Source: Streptococcus toyakuensis (GTDB lineage: Bacteria; Bacillota; Bacilli; Lactobacillales; Streptococcaceae). From it: a stretch of DNA of 64,000 bases. Below are positions 23,021 to 31,639 of this stretch, one piece after another. The stretch covers positions 62,001 through 126,000 of the forward strand of contig NZ_AP024523.1 of NCBI RefSeq assembly GCF_024346585.1, given 5' to 3'. A program made the position numbers and the translations under genes. The notes beneath the pieces were generated by a model. It searched no databases. It worked only from the letters and a program-made list of their open reading frames with translations, and had not been told where the DNA came from. How positions within the stretch are numbered: position 1 is the first letter of the stretch; each line of letters opens with the position of its first letter.

Positions 23021-24058
23021 ATGAAAGCATACACAGAGCGTGTGTTTGGAAATGTTGAGGGACAAGATGCTTTGGCCTATCGATTTGAGACGAACGGTGG
23101 CTACCAACTTGAGGTCATGACTTATGGTGCGACCATCTTGCGCTACGTCACACCTGATAAGGCTGGAAATTTTGCAAATATTATCTTGGGATTTGATGAT
23201 TTTGAAAGCTATGTGGGAAATAGTCCCAAGCATGGAGCTAGCGTAGGCCCTGTTGCAGGTCGTATTGCTGGTGCGACATTTGAGCTTAATGGCAAGACCT
23301 ATGACCTTGAAGTTAACAATGCTAGCAACTGTAACCACAGTGGTTCAACAGGTTGGGATTCGAGCTTGTTTGAACTAGTTGAAGTGAGCGACCATGGCTT
23401 GACCCTCTATACAGAGCGTACAGATGGGACAGGAGGATTTCCTGGGAATCTCAAGATTTGGATCAGTTACCACTTGGAAGAAACTGGTGCCTATGAAATC
23501 AGCTACAAGGTAACGACAGATCAAGATACGCTGGTCAATCCAACCAACCACAGCTATTTCAACTTGTCTGGTGATTTCACGCAGACAATTGACCGCCATG
23601 TCTTCCAACTAAACACAGAGGGTATTTACCCAATCGCTCCTGATGGGGTTCCTGCCAAAACTCCAGATGCCAATCGCGATGTAGTGAAACACATCTACAA
23701 TGGAGCCTTGTTGAAGGACATCTTTGCAGAAGAAGATGAGCAAATCCAACTGGTATCTGGTTTGGATCATCCATTTGCCCTTCCTGCAGGTCATGACAAT
23801 GCTGGATTCCTTTATGACCAAAACTCAGGTCGCTTCCTGCTTTTCAAGACAGAAGCCCCATGCTTTGTGGTCTACACAGCAAACTTTGTGGATGAGAGTG
23901 TCATCATAGGGGGTCAGCCAATGGTACAGCACAATGGGATTGCCCTTGAAGCGCAAGCTTTACCAGATGCCATTCACAGTGACCTCAGAGACCAAGTCAT
24001 CCTTAAAGCCGGTCAAACCTTCACAAGTAAGACACGTTATGAACTTGTTGTGAAGTAA
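23021..24058 (+). CDS. galM: aldose 1-epimerase (galactose mutarotase)
   Basis: 345 residues. Interconverts alpha and beta aldohexoses, feeding galactose released by BgaC into the Leloir or tagatose routes. Galactose-mutarotase fold with the signatures NHSGSTGWDSSLF, NPTNHSYFNLSG (catalytic His) and NGIALEAQALPDAIH (catalytic Glu). Start follows aaaaggagaacaga. About 115 bp lie between agaS and galM, with no terminator, so it is probably the last gene of the operon. Confidence 0.95.
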   Translation: MKAYTERVFGNVEGQDALAYRFETNGGYQLEVMTYGATILRYVTPDKAGNFANIILGFDDFESYVGNSPKHGASVGPVAGRIAGATFELNGKTYDLEVNNASNCNHSGSTGWDSSLFELVEVSDHGLTLYTERTDGTGGFPGNLKIWISYHLEETGAYEISYKVTTDQDTLVNPTNHSYFNLSGDFTQTIDRHVFQLNTEGIYPIAPDGVPAKTPDANRDVVKHIYNGALLKDIFAEEDEQIQLVSGLDHPFALPAGHDNAGFLYDQNSGRFLLFKTEAPCFVVYTANFVDESVIIGGQPMVQHNGIALEAQALPDAIHSDLRDQVILKAGQTFTSKTRYELVVK

Positions 24059-24137
24059 AGAATGAAGTTTCTACTTTGCGGGGTGAATAGCATTTGCCTT
24101 ATAACACTAGTAGAAACAGGCAAAGAATAGGAAAATA

Positions 24138-24146
24138 TGATATAAT
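24138..24146 (+). promoter_or_regulatory. extended -10 promoter of the CAP-domain choline-binding gene
   Basis: TGA TATAAT is a perfect extended -10 with no good -35; the start codon is 55 bp downstream, after ataaggagtaaac. Confidence 0.6.
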
Positions 24147-24201
24147 TATGTGTCGAGAAGTATTTATCAAGATACGATTCAAAAGATATAAGGAGTAAAC
24201 A

Positions 24202-25389
24202 ATGAAGAAAATTGTATTTGCTAGTGCTTTGGCTTTGACCTTGGCAGGAGCAGTTTTGACAAATGATGTTTTTGCCAATGACAGATTGGTGGCAACGCAA
24301 TCTGCTGATGGTAATGTATTGACCTCAGAGGTGCTAAAACCTTCTAGTGGCAATGTTTTGGTTGGAATCAAAGGAGAATTTGTAGCTCCTCATCAACAAT
24401 CTATTTTGGATGCCATTAATGCTATTCGTAAAGAAGCAGCTGACGAAGGTTTGGTAGATAAGTATGTCCCTATCAAATGGTCAACTGACCTAGAAAAGGC
24501 AGCTTTTGTTAGAGCTACAGAAGCATCTGTGACTATGAAACATGAGCGTCTTTCTAATAAAGAAATCTGGAGCGCCTTTCCAACTGGTAACAGCATGATG
24601 GGAGAAAATTTGGCATGGAATCATGACGGTTTTCTAAAAGCTATTGAACAATGGCGTTCTGAAAAAGCAGATTATGTGCAGAAAAAAAATAGTGGTTCAG
24701 ACAACGGGAAATCTGGTCACTATGAGTCGCTAATTAACCCTAAATTTACACACATGGGAATGGCAGTTTTTAAAAATCCTAACAATCAATACAAAGCTAT
24801 TACAATTGCTCAAACTCTAGGTGATGATGCTTCTTCAGAGGAATTGGCTGGTGGATATGGTTCTGCTGTTCAGTATACAGAAGTGACTGCCTCAAACCTT
24901 TCAACAGTTAAAACTAAAGCTACGGTTGTAGAAAAACCACTGAAAGATTTTAGAGCGTCTACGTCTGATCAGTCTGGTTGGGTGCAATCTAATGGCAAAT
25001 GGTATTTTTATGAGTCTGGTGATGTGAAGACAGGCTGGGTGAAAACAGATGGTAAATGGTACTATTTGAATGACTTAGGTATCATGCAGACTGGATTTGT
25101 AAAAGTTTCTGGTAGCTGGTATTACTTGAGCAATTCAGGTGCTATGTTTACAGGCTGGGGAACAGATGGTAGCAGATGGTTCTACTTTGACGGCTCAGGA
25201 GCTATGAAGACAGGCTGGTACAAGGAAAATGGCACTTGGTATTACCTTGACGAAGCAGGTATCATGAAGACAGGTTGGTTTAAAGTTGGACCACACTGGT
25301 ACTATGCCTACGGTTCTGGAGCTTTGGCTGTGAGCACAACAACACCAGATGGTTACCGTGTAAATGGTAATGGTGAATGGGTAAACTAG
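24202..25389 (+). CDS. CAP/SCP-domain choline-binding surface protein
   Basis: 395 residues, secreted. Signal peptide MKKIVFASALALTLAGAVLT to about residue 26; then a CAP (SCP/PR1/Antigen 5) domain at about 55-200 with AINAIRKEAADEG, ASVTMKHERLSN, GENLAWNH, HYESLINPKFTHMGMAVF; then about six choline-binding repeats (GW...WYYL) to the end (GYRVNGNGEWVN). It occupies the position after galM where pneumococci carry a shorter choline-binding protein (CbpI-like). CAP domains in bacteria often bind lipid or metal or act in cell-wall biology; no activity can be given here. Very few secreted streptococcal CAP proteins are anchored by choline repeats to my knowledge. Confidence 0.9.
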   Translation: MKKIVFASALALTLAGAVLTNDVFANDRLVATQSADGNVLTSEVLKPSSGNVLVGIKGEFVAPHQQSILDAINAIRKEAADEGLVDKYVPIKWSTDLEKAAFVRATEASVTMKHERLSNKEIWSAFPTGNSMMGENLAWNHDGFLKAIEQWRSEKADYVQKKNSGSDNGKSGHYESLINPKFTHMGMAVFKNPNNQYKAITIAQTLGDDASSEELAGGYGSAVQYTEVTASNLSTVKTKATVVEKPLKDFRASTSDQSGWVQSNGKWYFYESGDVKTGWVKTDGKWYYLNDLGIMQTGFVKVSGSWYYLSNSGAMFTGWGTDGSRWFYFDGSGAMKTGWYKENGTWYYLDEAGIMKTGWFKVGPHWYYAYGSGALAVSTTTPDGYRVNGNGEWVN

Positions 25390-25626
25390 GCTGAAAATGT
25401 CAGGCCATAGGTAAAGTATTCATCTTACTTAGCAAAAAGAATGAACGATAAGAAAGAGGTTGATGGCGAACATTGGCCTCTTTTTTGGAGTGTCTCGGGT
25501 CAGTTGCTACTCACTGAAAATAAGAACGAGTCATCATCTATCGCAAATATGCTAGACTATTCCTAATTCAAAAATCAACCTTGGACATTTGCTTTTGGTA
25601 TCTGTTTATTTCTGGAATGTAAGCTT

Positions 25627-25777
25627 TATACTCTCCGAAAATCTCTTCAAACCACGTCAGCTTCGCCTTGGTGTAGGTATATGTTACTGACTTCGCCAGT
25701 TCTATCTGCAACCTCAAAACAGTGTTTTGAGCAACCTACGATTCGCTTCCTAGTTTGCTTTTTGATTTTCATTGAGT
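25627..25777 (-). repeat. BOX element (A1 B1 C1)
   Basis: Reverse-oriented: boxC tatactctccgaaaatctc, a single boxB (ctgacttcgccagttctatct), boxA ending tttgattttcattgagt. More diverged than the other copies in the window. Confidence 0.88.
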
Positions 25778-25951
25778 CTCATCTGCAATAGAAAAGCAGT
25801 GTGAGAAGCAAATACACACCAGAATAAAAGAGAAACTCTAGGAAAGAAAATGTAAAGAAATATCAAAGTTTTCAAAACGATTTTCACAAAAACTTTGATA
25901 AAACAAATAAAATTCCGAACAAAAATGTAACAAAAATTTAATATAAAACAC

Positions 25952-25981
25952 TTGACAAAGATTTGTGGGGGGGGGTATACT
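25952..25981 (+). promoter_or_regulatory. promoter with a nine-G tract in the spacer (possible phase variation)
   Basis: TTGACA (25952-25957) and TATACT (25976-25981) are separated by 18 bp, nine of which are a run of G (25967-25975). Slipped-strand changes in such a run alter the -35/-10 distance and so promoter strength; with eight G the spacer would be the optimal 17 bp. The gene downstream is a surface protein. Confidence 0.7.
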
Positions 25982-26026
25982 TAATATAGTATAGTCTGAA
26001 AACGATTATCAGAAAAGAGGTAAATG

Positions 26027-28135
26027 ATGAATAAGAAAAAAATGATTTTAACAAGTCTAGCCAGCGTCGCTATCTTAGGGGCTGGTTTTGTTGCGTCTCA
26101 GCCTACTTTTGTAAGAGCAGAAGACGCTCCACAAGCTGTCGAAAATTCTTTATCAGAGAAGCAAAAAGAATTCTTATCTAATTTTGATAAAGCTGCAGAA
26201 GCTACAGTTAAAGAATTAGAAGAATATTTAGAGAATGCAAAAGGAGATCCAGAATTAGAAAAACAAATTCAAGGGTTTATTGATGAATTTAAAAAACGAA
26301 CTAAAGCTCAGAAAGCTGACTATGAAGAACGCTTCAAAAAAGGTCTAACTGCAGAAGATGCTGAAGAAGAAATAGAAAAAACAGCTAAAGAAGAGGAAGT
26401 TGCAGAGGAAAAAGAAGCTAAGGAAGAAGCAGCTGCTCAAAAAGAATTTTTAGATAATTTTGATAAAGCTGCAGAAGCTACAGTTAAAGAATTAGAAGAA
26501 TATTTAGAGAATGCAAAAGGAGATCCAGAATTAGAAAAACAAATTCAAGGGTTTATTGATGAATTTAAAAAACGAACTAAAGCTCAGAAAGCTGACTATG
26601 AAGAACGCTTCAAAAAAGGTCTAACTGCAGAAGATGCTGAAGAAGAAATAGAATCAAAAGCTAAAGAAGAGGAAGTTGCAGAAGAAAAAGAAGCTAAGGA
26701 AGAAGAAGCTGCTCAACAAGAATTTTTAGCTAATTTTGACAAGGCATTAAAGGATACGGTTTCAAAATTAGAAGAAGATGCAAAAAATAATCCTGAAATA
26801 GAAGAACAAATTCAAGATACGATTGCAAAATTAAAAGCAGAAGCAGATAAAACAAAAGCTAAAATCGTAGAAGGTTTCAAACAAGGCTTAACTGCAGAAG
26901 ACGCTGAAAAAGCAATCGATGATGCAAATAAAAAGTCAGCAGAAGAAGAGAAAGCAGCTCAGGAAGAATTTTTAGCAAACTATGATGCAGCATTGAAAGC
27001 AGCAATCGCAGAATTAGAAAAAGCTGAAACTAATAGTCCAGAAGAAGCAAAAGCAAAAGCTGATACAATTGCAGCATTAAAAGCAGCATCAGATGAAACA
27101 AGAAAACAAATTGTAGAAGGCTTCAAAAAAGGCTTAACTGCAAAACAAGCTGAAAAATTTATCGATGAATTAAATAAGAAAGCTGCAGAAGAAGATAAAG
27201 CTAAAGAAAAACCAGCGGAAAAACCAGCGGAAAAACCGGCGGAGAAACCAGCGGAAAAACCGGCAGAGAAACCAGCGGAAAAACCAGCGGAAAAACCGGC
27301 GGAGAAACCAGCGGAAAAACCGGCGGAGAAACCAGCGGAGAAACCAGCGGAAAAACCAGCGGAAAAACCAGCGGAAAAACCGGCGGAGAAACCAGCGGAA
27401 AAACCGGCAGAGAAACCAGCGGAAAAACCGGCGGAGAAACCAGCGGAAAAACCAGCGGAAAAACCGGCGGAGAAACCAGCGGAAAAACCGGCAGAAAAAC
27501 CGGCAGAGAAACCAGCAGAAAAACCAGCTGAAGAGCCATCTCAACCAGCTCCAGAAACTCCAGCCCCAGCTCCAAAACCAGCTGGAGACACTCCAGCACA
27601 ACCTTCTGTTCCTGCAAGACCATCTAATCCGACATATGTCCCTTCATACCCTTCATATGTTCCATCATACAGCTCATATTCTGTAGTAGAACCAGCTAAA
27701 CCAGCCGCTCCAAAAACAGGTTGGAAACAAGAAAATGGTATGTGGTACTTCTACAAGACTGATGGTTCAATGGCTACAGGATGGCTCCAAGACAACGGTT
27801 CATGGTACTACCTAAACGCTAATGGCGCTATGGCGACAGGATGGCTCCAATACAATGGTTCATGGTACTACCTAAACGCTAACGGCGCTATGGCAACAGG
27901 TTGGGCTAAAGTCAATGGTTCATGGTACTACCTAAATGCTAACGGTTCAATGGCAACAGGTTGGCTTAAAGATGGAGGTACTTGGTACTATCTTGAAGCA
28001 TCAGGTGCTATGAAAGCAAGCCAATGGTTCAAAGTATCAGACAAATGGTACTATGTTGACGGTTCAGGTGCCCTTGCAGTCAATACAACTGTAGATGGCT
28101 ATAGAGTCAATGCCAATGGTGAATGGGTAAACTAA
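26027..28135 (+). CDS. PspA-like choline-binding surface protein
   Basis: About 702 residues. The signal peptide MNKKKMILTSLASVAILGAG is that of PspA, but the mature part is different: four helical repeat units (about residues 45-390), the first two almost identical (EFLxNFDKAAEATVKELEE ... FKKRTKAQKADYEERFKKGL), the other two diverged but ending likewise in GFKxGLTAxxAEK; then a PAEK repeat of about 27 copies; a PAPxTP / SYPSYVPSYSSY linker; and about six choline-binding repeats ending [12 protein letters not shown]. Very acidic and Glu/Lys-rich, coiled-coil in nature. Both ATG 26024 and 26027 are possible; agaggtaa precedes them. It is a mosaic relative of PspA/PspC at an unusual locus beside strH/bgaC; ligand unknown. 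Confidence 0.88.
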   Translation: MNKKKMILTSLASVAILGAGFVASQPTFVRAEDAPQAVENSLSEKQKEFLSNFDKAAEATVKELEEYLENAKGDPELEKQIQGFIDEFKKRTKAQKADYEERFKKGLTAEDAEEEIEKTAKEEEVAEEKEAKEEAAAQKEFLDNFDKAAEATVKELEEYLENAKGDPELEKQIQGFIDEFKKRTKAQKADYEERFKKGLTAEDAEEEIESKAKEEEVAEEKEAKEEEAAQQEFLANFDKALKDTVSKLEEDAKNNPEIEEQIQDTIAKLKAEADKTKAKIVEGFKQGLTAEDAEKAIDDANKKSAEEEKAAQEEFLANYDAALKAAIAELEKAETNSPEEAKAKADTIAALKAASDETRKQIVEGFKKGLTAKQAEKFIDELNKKAAEEDKAKEKPAEKPAEKPAEKPAEKPAEKPAEKPAEKPAEKPAEKPAEKPAEKPAEKPAEKPAEKPAEKPAEKPAEKPAEKPAEKPAEKPAEKPAEKPAEKPAEKPAEKPAEKPAEEPSQPAPETPAPAPKPAGDTPAQPSVPARPSNPTYVPSYPSYVPSYSSYSVVEPAKPAAPKTGWKQENGMWYFYKTDGSMATGWLQDNGSWYYLNANGAMATGWLQYNGSWYYLNANGAMATGWAKVNGSWYYLNANGSMATGWLKDGGTWYYLEASGAMKASQWFKVSDKWYYVDGSGALAVNTTVDGYRVNANGEWVN
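26186..26666 (+). repeat. 276-bp near-perfect tandem duplication in the PspA-like gene
   Basis: The segment starting gataaagctgcagaagctac at 26186 recurs at 26462, a 276-bp (92-codon) period, and stays nearly identical at DNA level for about 205 bp. This indicates a recent duplication of one helical unit. Confidence 0.88.
27205..27528 (+). repeat. 12-bp tandem repeat encoding PAEK
   Basis: About 27 copies of a 12-bp unit (gaaaaaccagcg with third-base changes a/g and g/a). In frame, so copy-number change would lengthen or shorten the cell-wall spanning stalk without a frameshift. Confidence 0.92.
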
Positions 28136-28251
28136 ACCTAATATAACTAGTTAATACTTACTTCCTATGAGTATCCTTTAAAGTATTCCCTACAAATACC
28201 ATATCCTTTCAGTAGATACTATACTCTTGTAGGAAGTTTAGATTAAAAAAT

Positions 28252-28303
28252 AACTCTGTAATCTCTAGCCGGATTTATGGCGCTAGAGACTACGGAGTTT
28301 TTT
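28252..28303 (+). terminator. terminator of the PspA-like gene
   Basis: aactctgtaatctctagcc ... ggcgctagagactacggagtttttt forms a long stem with a T-run, about 120 bp after the stop. Confidence 0.85.
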
Positions 28304-28360
28304 GATTGGTAAAGAATGGTGGTACTCAAGAGATTCTTAGTTTGCTATTTGATTTGAAAA

Positions 28361-29044
28361 TTACAAATTCTTTCTCTTCTTAGCATTTTTGGTCAGGGAA
28401 ACCTGGTAAGTATCCTGTTCTCTAGTGAGGTAATTGATGATTTGAAAGTCGTTGGTTTGAGCCTTGAAATCCACTTCATAGACAGTGGTGACCTGTTCCC
28501 CATCATTGCTGGTATCAATGGAGATGAGGTCTAACTCGGTACAGAATTGTGCCAGTCCAGATTGGATAGTTTGAAGTTGATTTTCTTGGTTGGCGATTGT
28601 GATGGTTAATAGTCTGCGACGTTGGTGGTTGCTCTTGCTTTGTTGTTTTTCCAAAAGAAGCCATACCGCTAAGATAAAGACGGTGAAGAGAAACGCTAGG
28701 GCTAGGTAGCCGGTACCTGCTGCCAGCCCGATAATCATGGCAAGGAAGATAGCAATTAGTTCCCGTGAGCCACTGGTAGCTGAACGGAAACGAATGAGGC
28801 TAAAGGTTCCTGCAACAGCGATAGAGGTTCCTAAGCTGCCATTTACCAGAAATATGACCAAGGTCATCAAGCAGGGGAGTAGGGTCAAACTAACAGCAAA
28901 TTCCCGTGTATAGAGGGTACGGTGTTTGTAAGCCCAGGTCAGCGCCAAACCTAAAATCAGGCTGACCAAGAGAGCCAGAAAGAGCTGGCTAGGATTGGCA
29001 GTGGCAGTTGTGTCGTTGAAAATAGAGTTGAAAAGATTAGACAT
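28361..29044 (-). CDS. DUF4956 membrane protein
   Basis: 227 residues. Four membrane segments in the N-terminal 130 residues (LFLALLVSLILGLALTWAYK, AVSLTLLPCLMTLVIFLV, ELIAIFLAMIIGLAAGTGY, LALAFLFTVFILAVWLLL) with the conserved IAVAGTFSLIRFRSATSGSR loop typical of DUF4956, and a cytosolic C-terminal domain. Overlaps the upstream VTC gene by 8 bp. DUF4956 proteins are commonly encoded with VTC-domain proteins and CotH/DUF4353-like surface proteins, as here; the process is not established. Confidence 0.9.
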   Translation of the reverse strand: MSNLFNSIFNDTTATANPSQLFLALLVSLILGLALTWAYKHRTLYTREFAVSLTLLPCLMTLVIFLVNGSLGTSIAVAGTFSLIRFRSATSGSRELIAIFLAMIIGLAAGTGYLALAFLFTVFILAVWLLLEKQQSKSNHQRRRLLTITIANQENQLQTIQSGLAQFCTELDLISIDTSNDGEQVTTVYEVDFKAQTNDFQIINYLTREQDTYQVSLTKNAKKRKNL

Positions 29045-29813
29045 AAGTAGTACCTACACTTTCTGTGCTTGGTCGTGGGCTATAGTCCAGCCCTTGAGAC
29101 TTGTGGTAGGCGCAGCTGTATTTTGAAAATTTCTGCTCTACCAGTCCATATTGGTCGAGAATATCTTGTAGCCATTGGGGTTTTCTACCAGGTGCTTTAA
29201 TTTCCATGATGACAATGTCCTCGTTTAGTAGAGGAAAACCGTCCTTTCCTGAAAATAAACTGACATTCTCATCACGATAGGTTAGATTTTGGTCAATGGT
29301 GACACGAATTTTATTGTAGGGAAATCCACTAATTTCTTTCTTTTCCTTGAGAGAAAAGCGGTCGTAGTAAATATACATACGAGGGATGATAGATTGCTGA
29401 TATTCCTCTTGGAGTTGCTGGATTTTTTCAATCATCATTTGGTCCTTGATGCTGCTATCCAGCTGTCCTTTGGTCATAAACTGGGTGATAGACTGGAGAG
29501 TCGACAAGAGACGATATTTTCGCCCGACACCAGTCCTGTCCTTGGATTTGATTTCTAAAAATACCTGACTATCTGGCTGGACTTGACTGAGATAGGTTCG
29601 CATCCGAATCTTTTCTTTACGCTTAGTACCTTGGCTATCATCCTGAATCATATCAAATTGCTCTGTATCAAAGTAGATATTAGAAATGGTAGATGTTGGA
29701 TAGTCATCCTCGACGAGGTATGTTTTTAAGTCTTCTATTAAATTAGCCAAGTCAGTCTTGGTAACGACATATTTGGTTTCAATTCGTTTAAAGCTTGTTT
29801 CAATTGGTTTCAT
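29037..29813 (-). CDS. VTC-domain protein
   Basis: 258 residues, VTC family (triphosphate-tunnel fold, related to the catalytic domain of yeast vacuolar polyphosphate polymerase). Charged tunnel motifs are visible: KRIETKYVVTKTDLANLIED, SNIYFDTEQFDMIQ, KRKEKIRMRTYL, VFLEIKSKDRTGVGRKYR and IVIMEIKAPGRKP. Start follows gaaggagacaggattt on the minus strand. First gene of a two-gene operon with DUF4956, divergent from the DUF4353 lipoprotein. Whether it makes polyphosphate in this organism is unknown. Confidence 0.9.
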   Translation of the reverse strand: MKPIETSFKRIETKYVVTKTDLANLIEDLKTYLVEDDYPTSTISNIYFDTEQFDMIQDDSQGTKRKEKIRMRTYLSQVQPDSQVFLEIKSKDRTGVGRKYRLLSTLQSITQFMTKGQLDSSIKDQMMIEKIQQLQEEYQQSIIPRMYIYYDRFSLKEKKEISGFPYNKIRVTIDQNLTYRDENVSLFSGKDGFPLLNEDIVIMEIKAPGRKPQWLQDILDQYGLVEQKFSKYSCAYHKSQGLDYSPRPSTESVGTTYV

Positions 29814-29885
29814 AAATCCTGTCTCCTTTATTAAACTGTTTCAGCACTCTATCTTATTAGAAGATATATGTGTCTGGGCAAGTTG

Positions 29886-30125
29886 ATACTCTTCGAAAAT
29901 CTCTTCAAACCACGTCAGCTTCACTTTGCCGTATATATGTGACTGACTTCGTCAGTTCTATCTGCAACCTCAAAACAGTGTTTTGAGCTGACTTCGTCAG
30001 TCTTATCTACAACCTTAAAACAGTGTTTTGAGCTGACTTCGTCAGTCTTATCTACAACCTCAAAACAGTGTTTTGAGTAGCCTGCAGCTAGCTTCCTAGT
30101 TTGCTCTTTGATTTTCATTGAGTAT
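29886..30125 (-). repeat. BOX element (A1 B3 C1)
   Basis: Reverse-oriented, with three boxB units; boxC starts atactcttcgaaaatctc and boxA ends tttgattttcattgagtat. Lies between the divergent VTC operon and the DUF4353 gene. Confidence 0.93.
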
Positions 30126-30283
30126 GAACTTGCTTGTGACTAGTCTAGGGAACTTTCCTAAAACTTTTGTTAAAGATAACTCAACTGAAACTGAACTTAA
30201 GAAAACTTTCAGAAAAAGTTTAGATTTTTTTCAGACTTCCCCTGTAAACTAAGCTCAAGCTAAATGAAGGCGAGGAAAAAAGT

Positions 30284-31534
30284 ATGAAATCAAAAAAATG
30301 GACTCTAATCTTAACCAGTTTAACAGCTTTGACCTTGCTGACAGCTTGTGGGCAGTCAACGACCAAGTCAAGTACAACTGCAGCGGCAGATACCACTGCC
30401 ATCACAACTTCAGCTAAAAACAGTCAATCTTCTTACTTTACAGAAAAGGACTACGACACTTCTTATGATGAAAATACAGCCTCTAAGATTGAATTGTCAG
30501 GCTCATCTGCAAGTGTCTCTGGAGACGGTGTGACAGTTTCTGGCTCAACAGTGACTATCTCAAAAGCAGGTACCTATGTCATTTCTGGTCAGTCTGACGG
30601 AGTGCAAATTAAAATTGCAGCTGATAAGTCTGATGATGTGAAACTTGTTCTAAAAGGTGCAAGTATGACCAATACAGATGTGGCTATTTCAGCGACATCA
30701 GCCGATCATGTCTACCTCACTTTAGCAGAAGGGACGACAAACAGTCTCTCTGACTCAAGCTCTAACAGTGATGAAAAGGCAAATGCCGCTCTCTTTTCTA
30801 AGATTGATTTGACCATCAATGGTTCAGGAACTCTCAATGTAGATGGCAAGAAAAGCAATGCTATCAAGGCTAACGACACCCTTCACATCACGGGTGGAAC
30901 CATTAACATCACATCGGTAGGCGATGCTTTTAATGTCAATGATGAACTTAACATCACTGGTGCGACCATGACAATCGATGCCAAGGAAGATGGTGTCAAA
31001 GTTGACAATGATGACGATATGACTGTCGGAAATATGTATTTGGCGAACAATACCATAACAGTCACAGCAGGCGATGACGGCATTCACGCTTCTGGCAACC
31101 TAGTGATTGATAGTGGTACTTACACAGTCAAGAATGCGACTGAAGGAATTGAAGGGAAATCCATTACGATCAATGGTGGCGATATCAATGTCTACTCGAC
31201 AGATGATGGAGTCAATGCAGCCAATAAAAATGCCCAGCAAAGTGATATTTACTTTACTATGACAGGTGGAAATCTAACTGTAGAAGTCGGTCAAGGTGAC
31301 ACAGATCCAGTTGACTCAAACGGGAATATCACGGTTACCGGTGGAACCATTAAATTGATAGGACAATCAGGCTTTGACTTTGATGGAACAGCAACTTACA
31401 CAGGTGGGGATATTTACATTAACGGCGAAAAACAAACTGATATTGTCAATTCTATGCCTGGAGGCGGTGGACCAAATGGAGGACCTCAAGGAAATGGTGG
31501 TCCTGGCGGTCCAGCCCCTGGTGGACAAGGATAA
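30284..31534 (+). CDS. DUF4353 carbohydrate-binding-like lipoprotein
   Basis: 416 residues. Lipoprotein signal (LTSLTALTLLTACGQSTT; lipobox LTAC), Ser/Thr-rich linker, then a long right-handed beta-helix-like body of repeated short strands (GTLNVDGKKSNAIKAND, GGTINITSVGDAFNV, GATMTIDAKEDGVKV and so on) typical of DUF4353, and a Gly/Pro-rich tail (PGGGGPNGGPQGNGG). Start ATG 30284 follows gaaggcgaggaaaaaagt. Divergent from the DUF4956-VTC operon, a familiar association. Possibly a cell-surface polymer-binding or wall protein; function unproven. Confidence 0.88.
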   Translation: MKSKKWTLILTSLTALTLLTACGQSTTKSSTTAAADTTAITTSAKNSQSSYFTEKDYDTSYDENTASKIELSGSSASVSGDGVTVSGSTVTISKAGTYVISGQSDGVQIKIAADKSDDVKLVLKGASMTNTDVAISATSADHVYLTLAEGTTNSLSDSSSNSDEKANAALFSKIDLTINGSGTLNVDGKKSNAIKANDTLHITGGTINITSVGDAFNVNDELNITGATMTIDAKEDGVKVDNDDDMTVGNMYLANNTITVTAGDDGIHASGNLVIDSGTYTVKNATEGIEGKSITINGGDINVYSTDDGVNAANKNAQQSDIYFTMTGGNLTVEVGQGDTDPVDSNGNITVTGGTIKLIGQSGFDFDGTATYTGGDIYINGEKQTDIVNSMPGGGGPNGGPQGNGGPGGPAPGGQG

Positions 31535-31537
31535 ACA

Positions 31538-31576
31538 AAAAAGGATAGCATTCAATTAGAATGGCTATCTTTTTAT
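31538..31576 (+). terminator. terminator of the DUF4353 gene
   Basis: aaaaggatagc ... ggctatcttttta stem-loop with A-run and T-run, just after the stop. Confidence 0.85.
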
Positions 31577-31639
31577 ATGGGTGATAAATTGATATGTTAC
31601 GAGGGATTTTATAATCGTAGCTTTCAAAGGCTAAATTGT

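Larger units (their letters stand above)
25390..26023 (+). other. long spacer between two choline-binding genes
   Basis: 634 bp without a gene. After the CAP gene lies a possible terminator (gaggttgatggcgaacattggcctcttttttgg, 25456-25488), then one BOX element (25627-25777), an AT-rich stretch and the poly-G promoter of the next gene. Confidence 0.7.

Noticed and set aside
24067..24117. GTTTCTACT...AGTAGAAAC inverted repeat after galM
   Set aside because: 33-bp loop and no T-run; too weak to call a terminator.
27170..27623. Two long minus-strand ORFs rich in Phe/Arg or Val/Pro/Leu
   Set aside because: Antisense of the PAEK tandem repeat; low-complexity artefacts without start context.
29921..30118. 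65-residue minus-strand ORF with repeats like KHCFEVVDKTDEVS
   Set aside because: It is translation of the boxB units of a BOX element; the same happens at 38314-38538.
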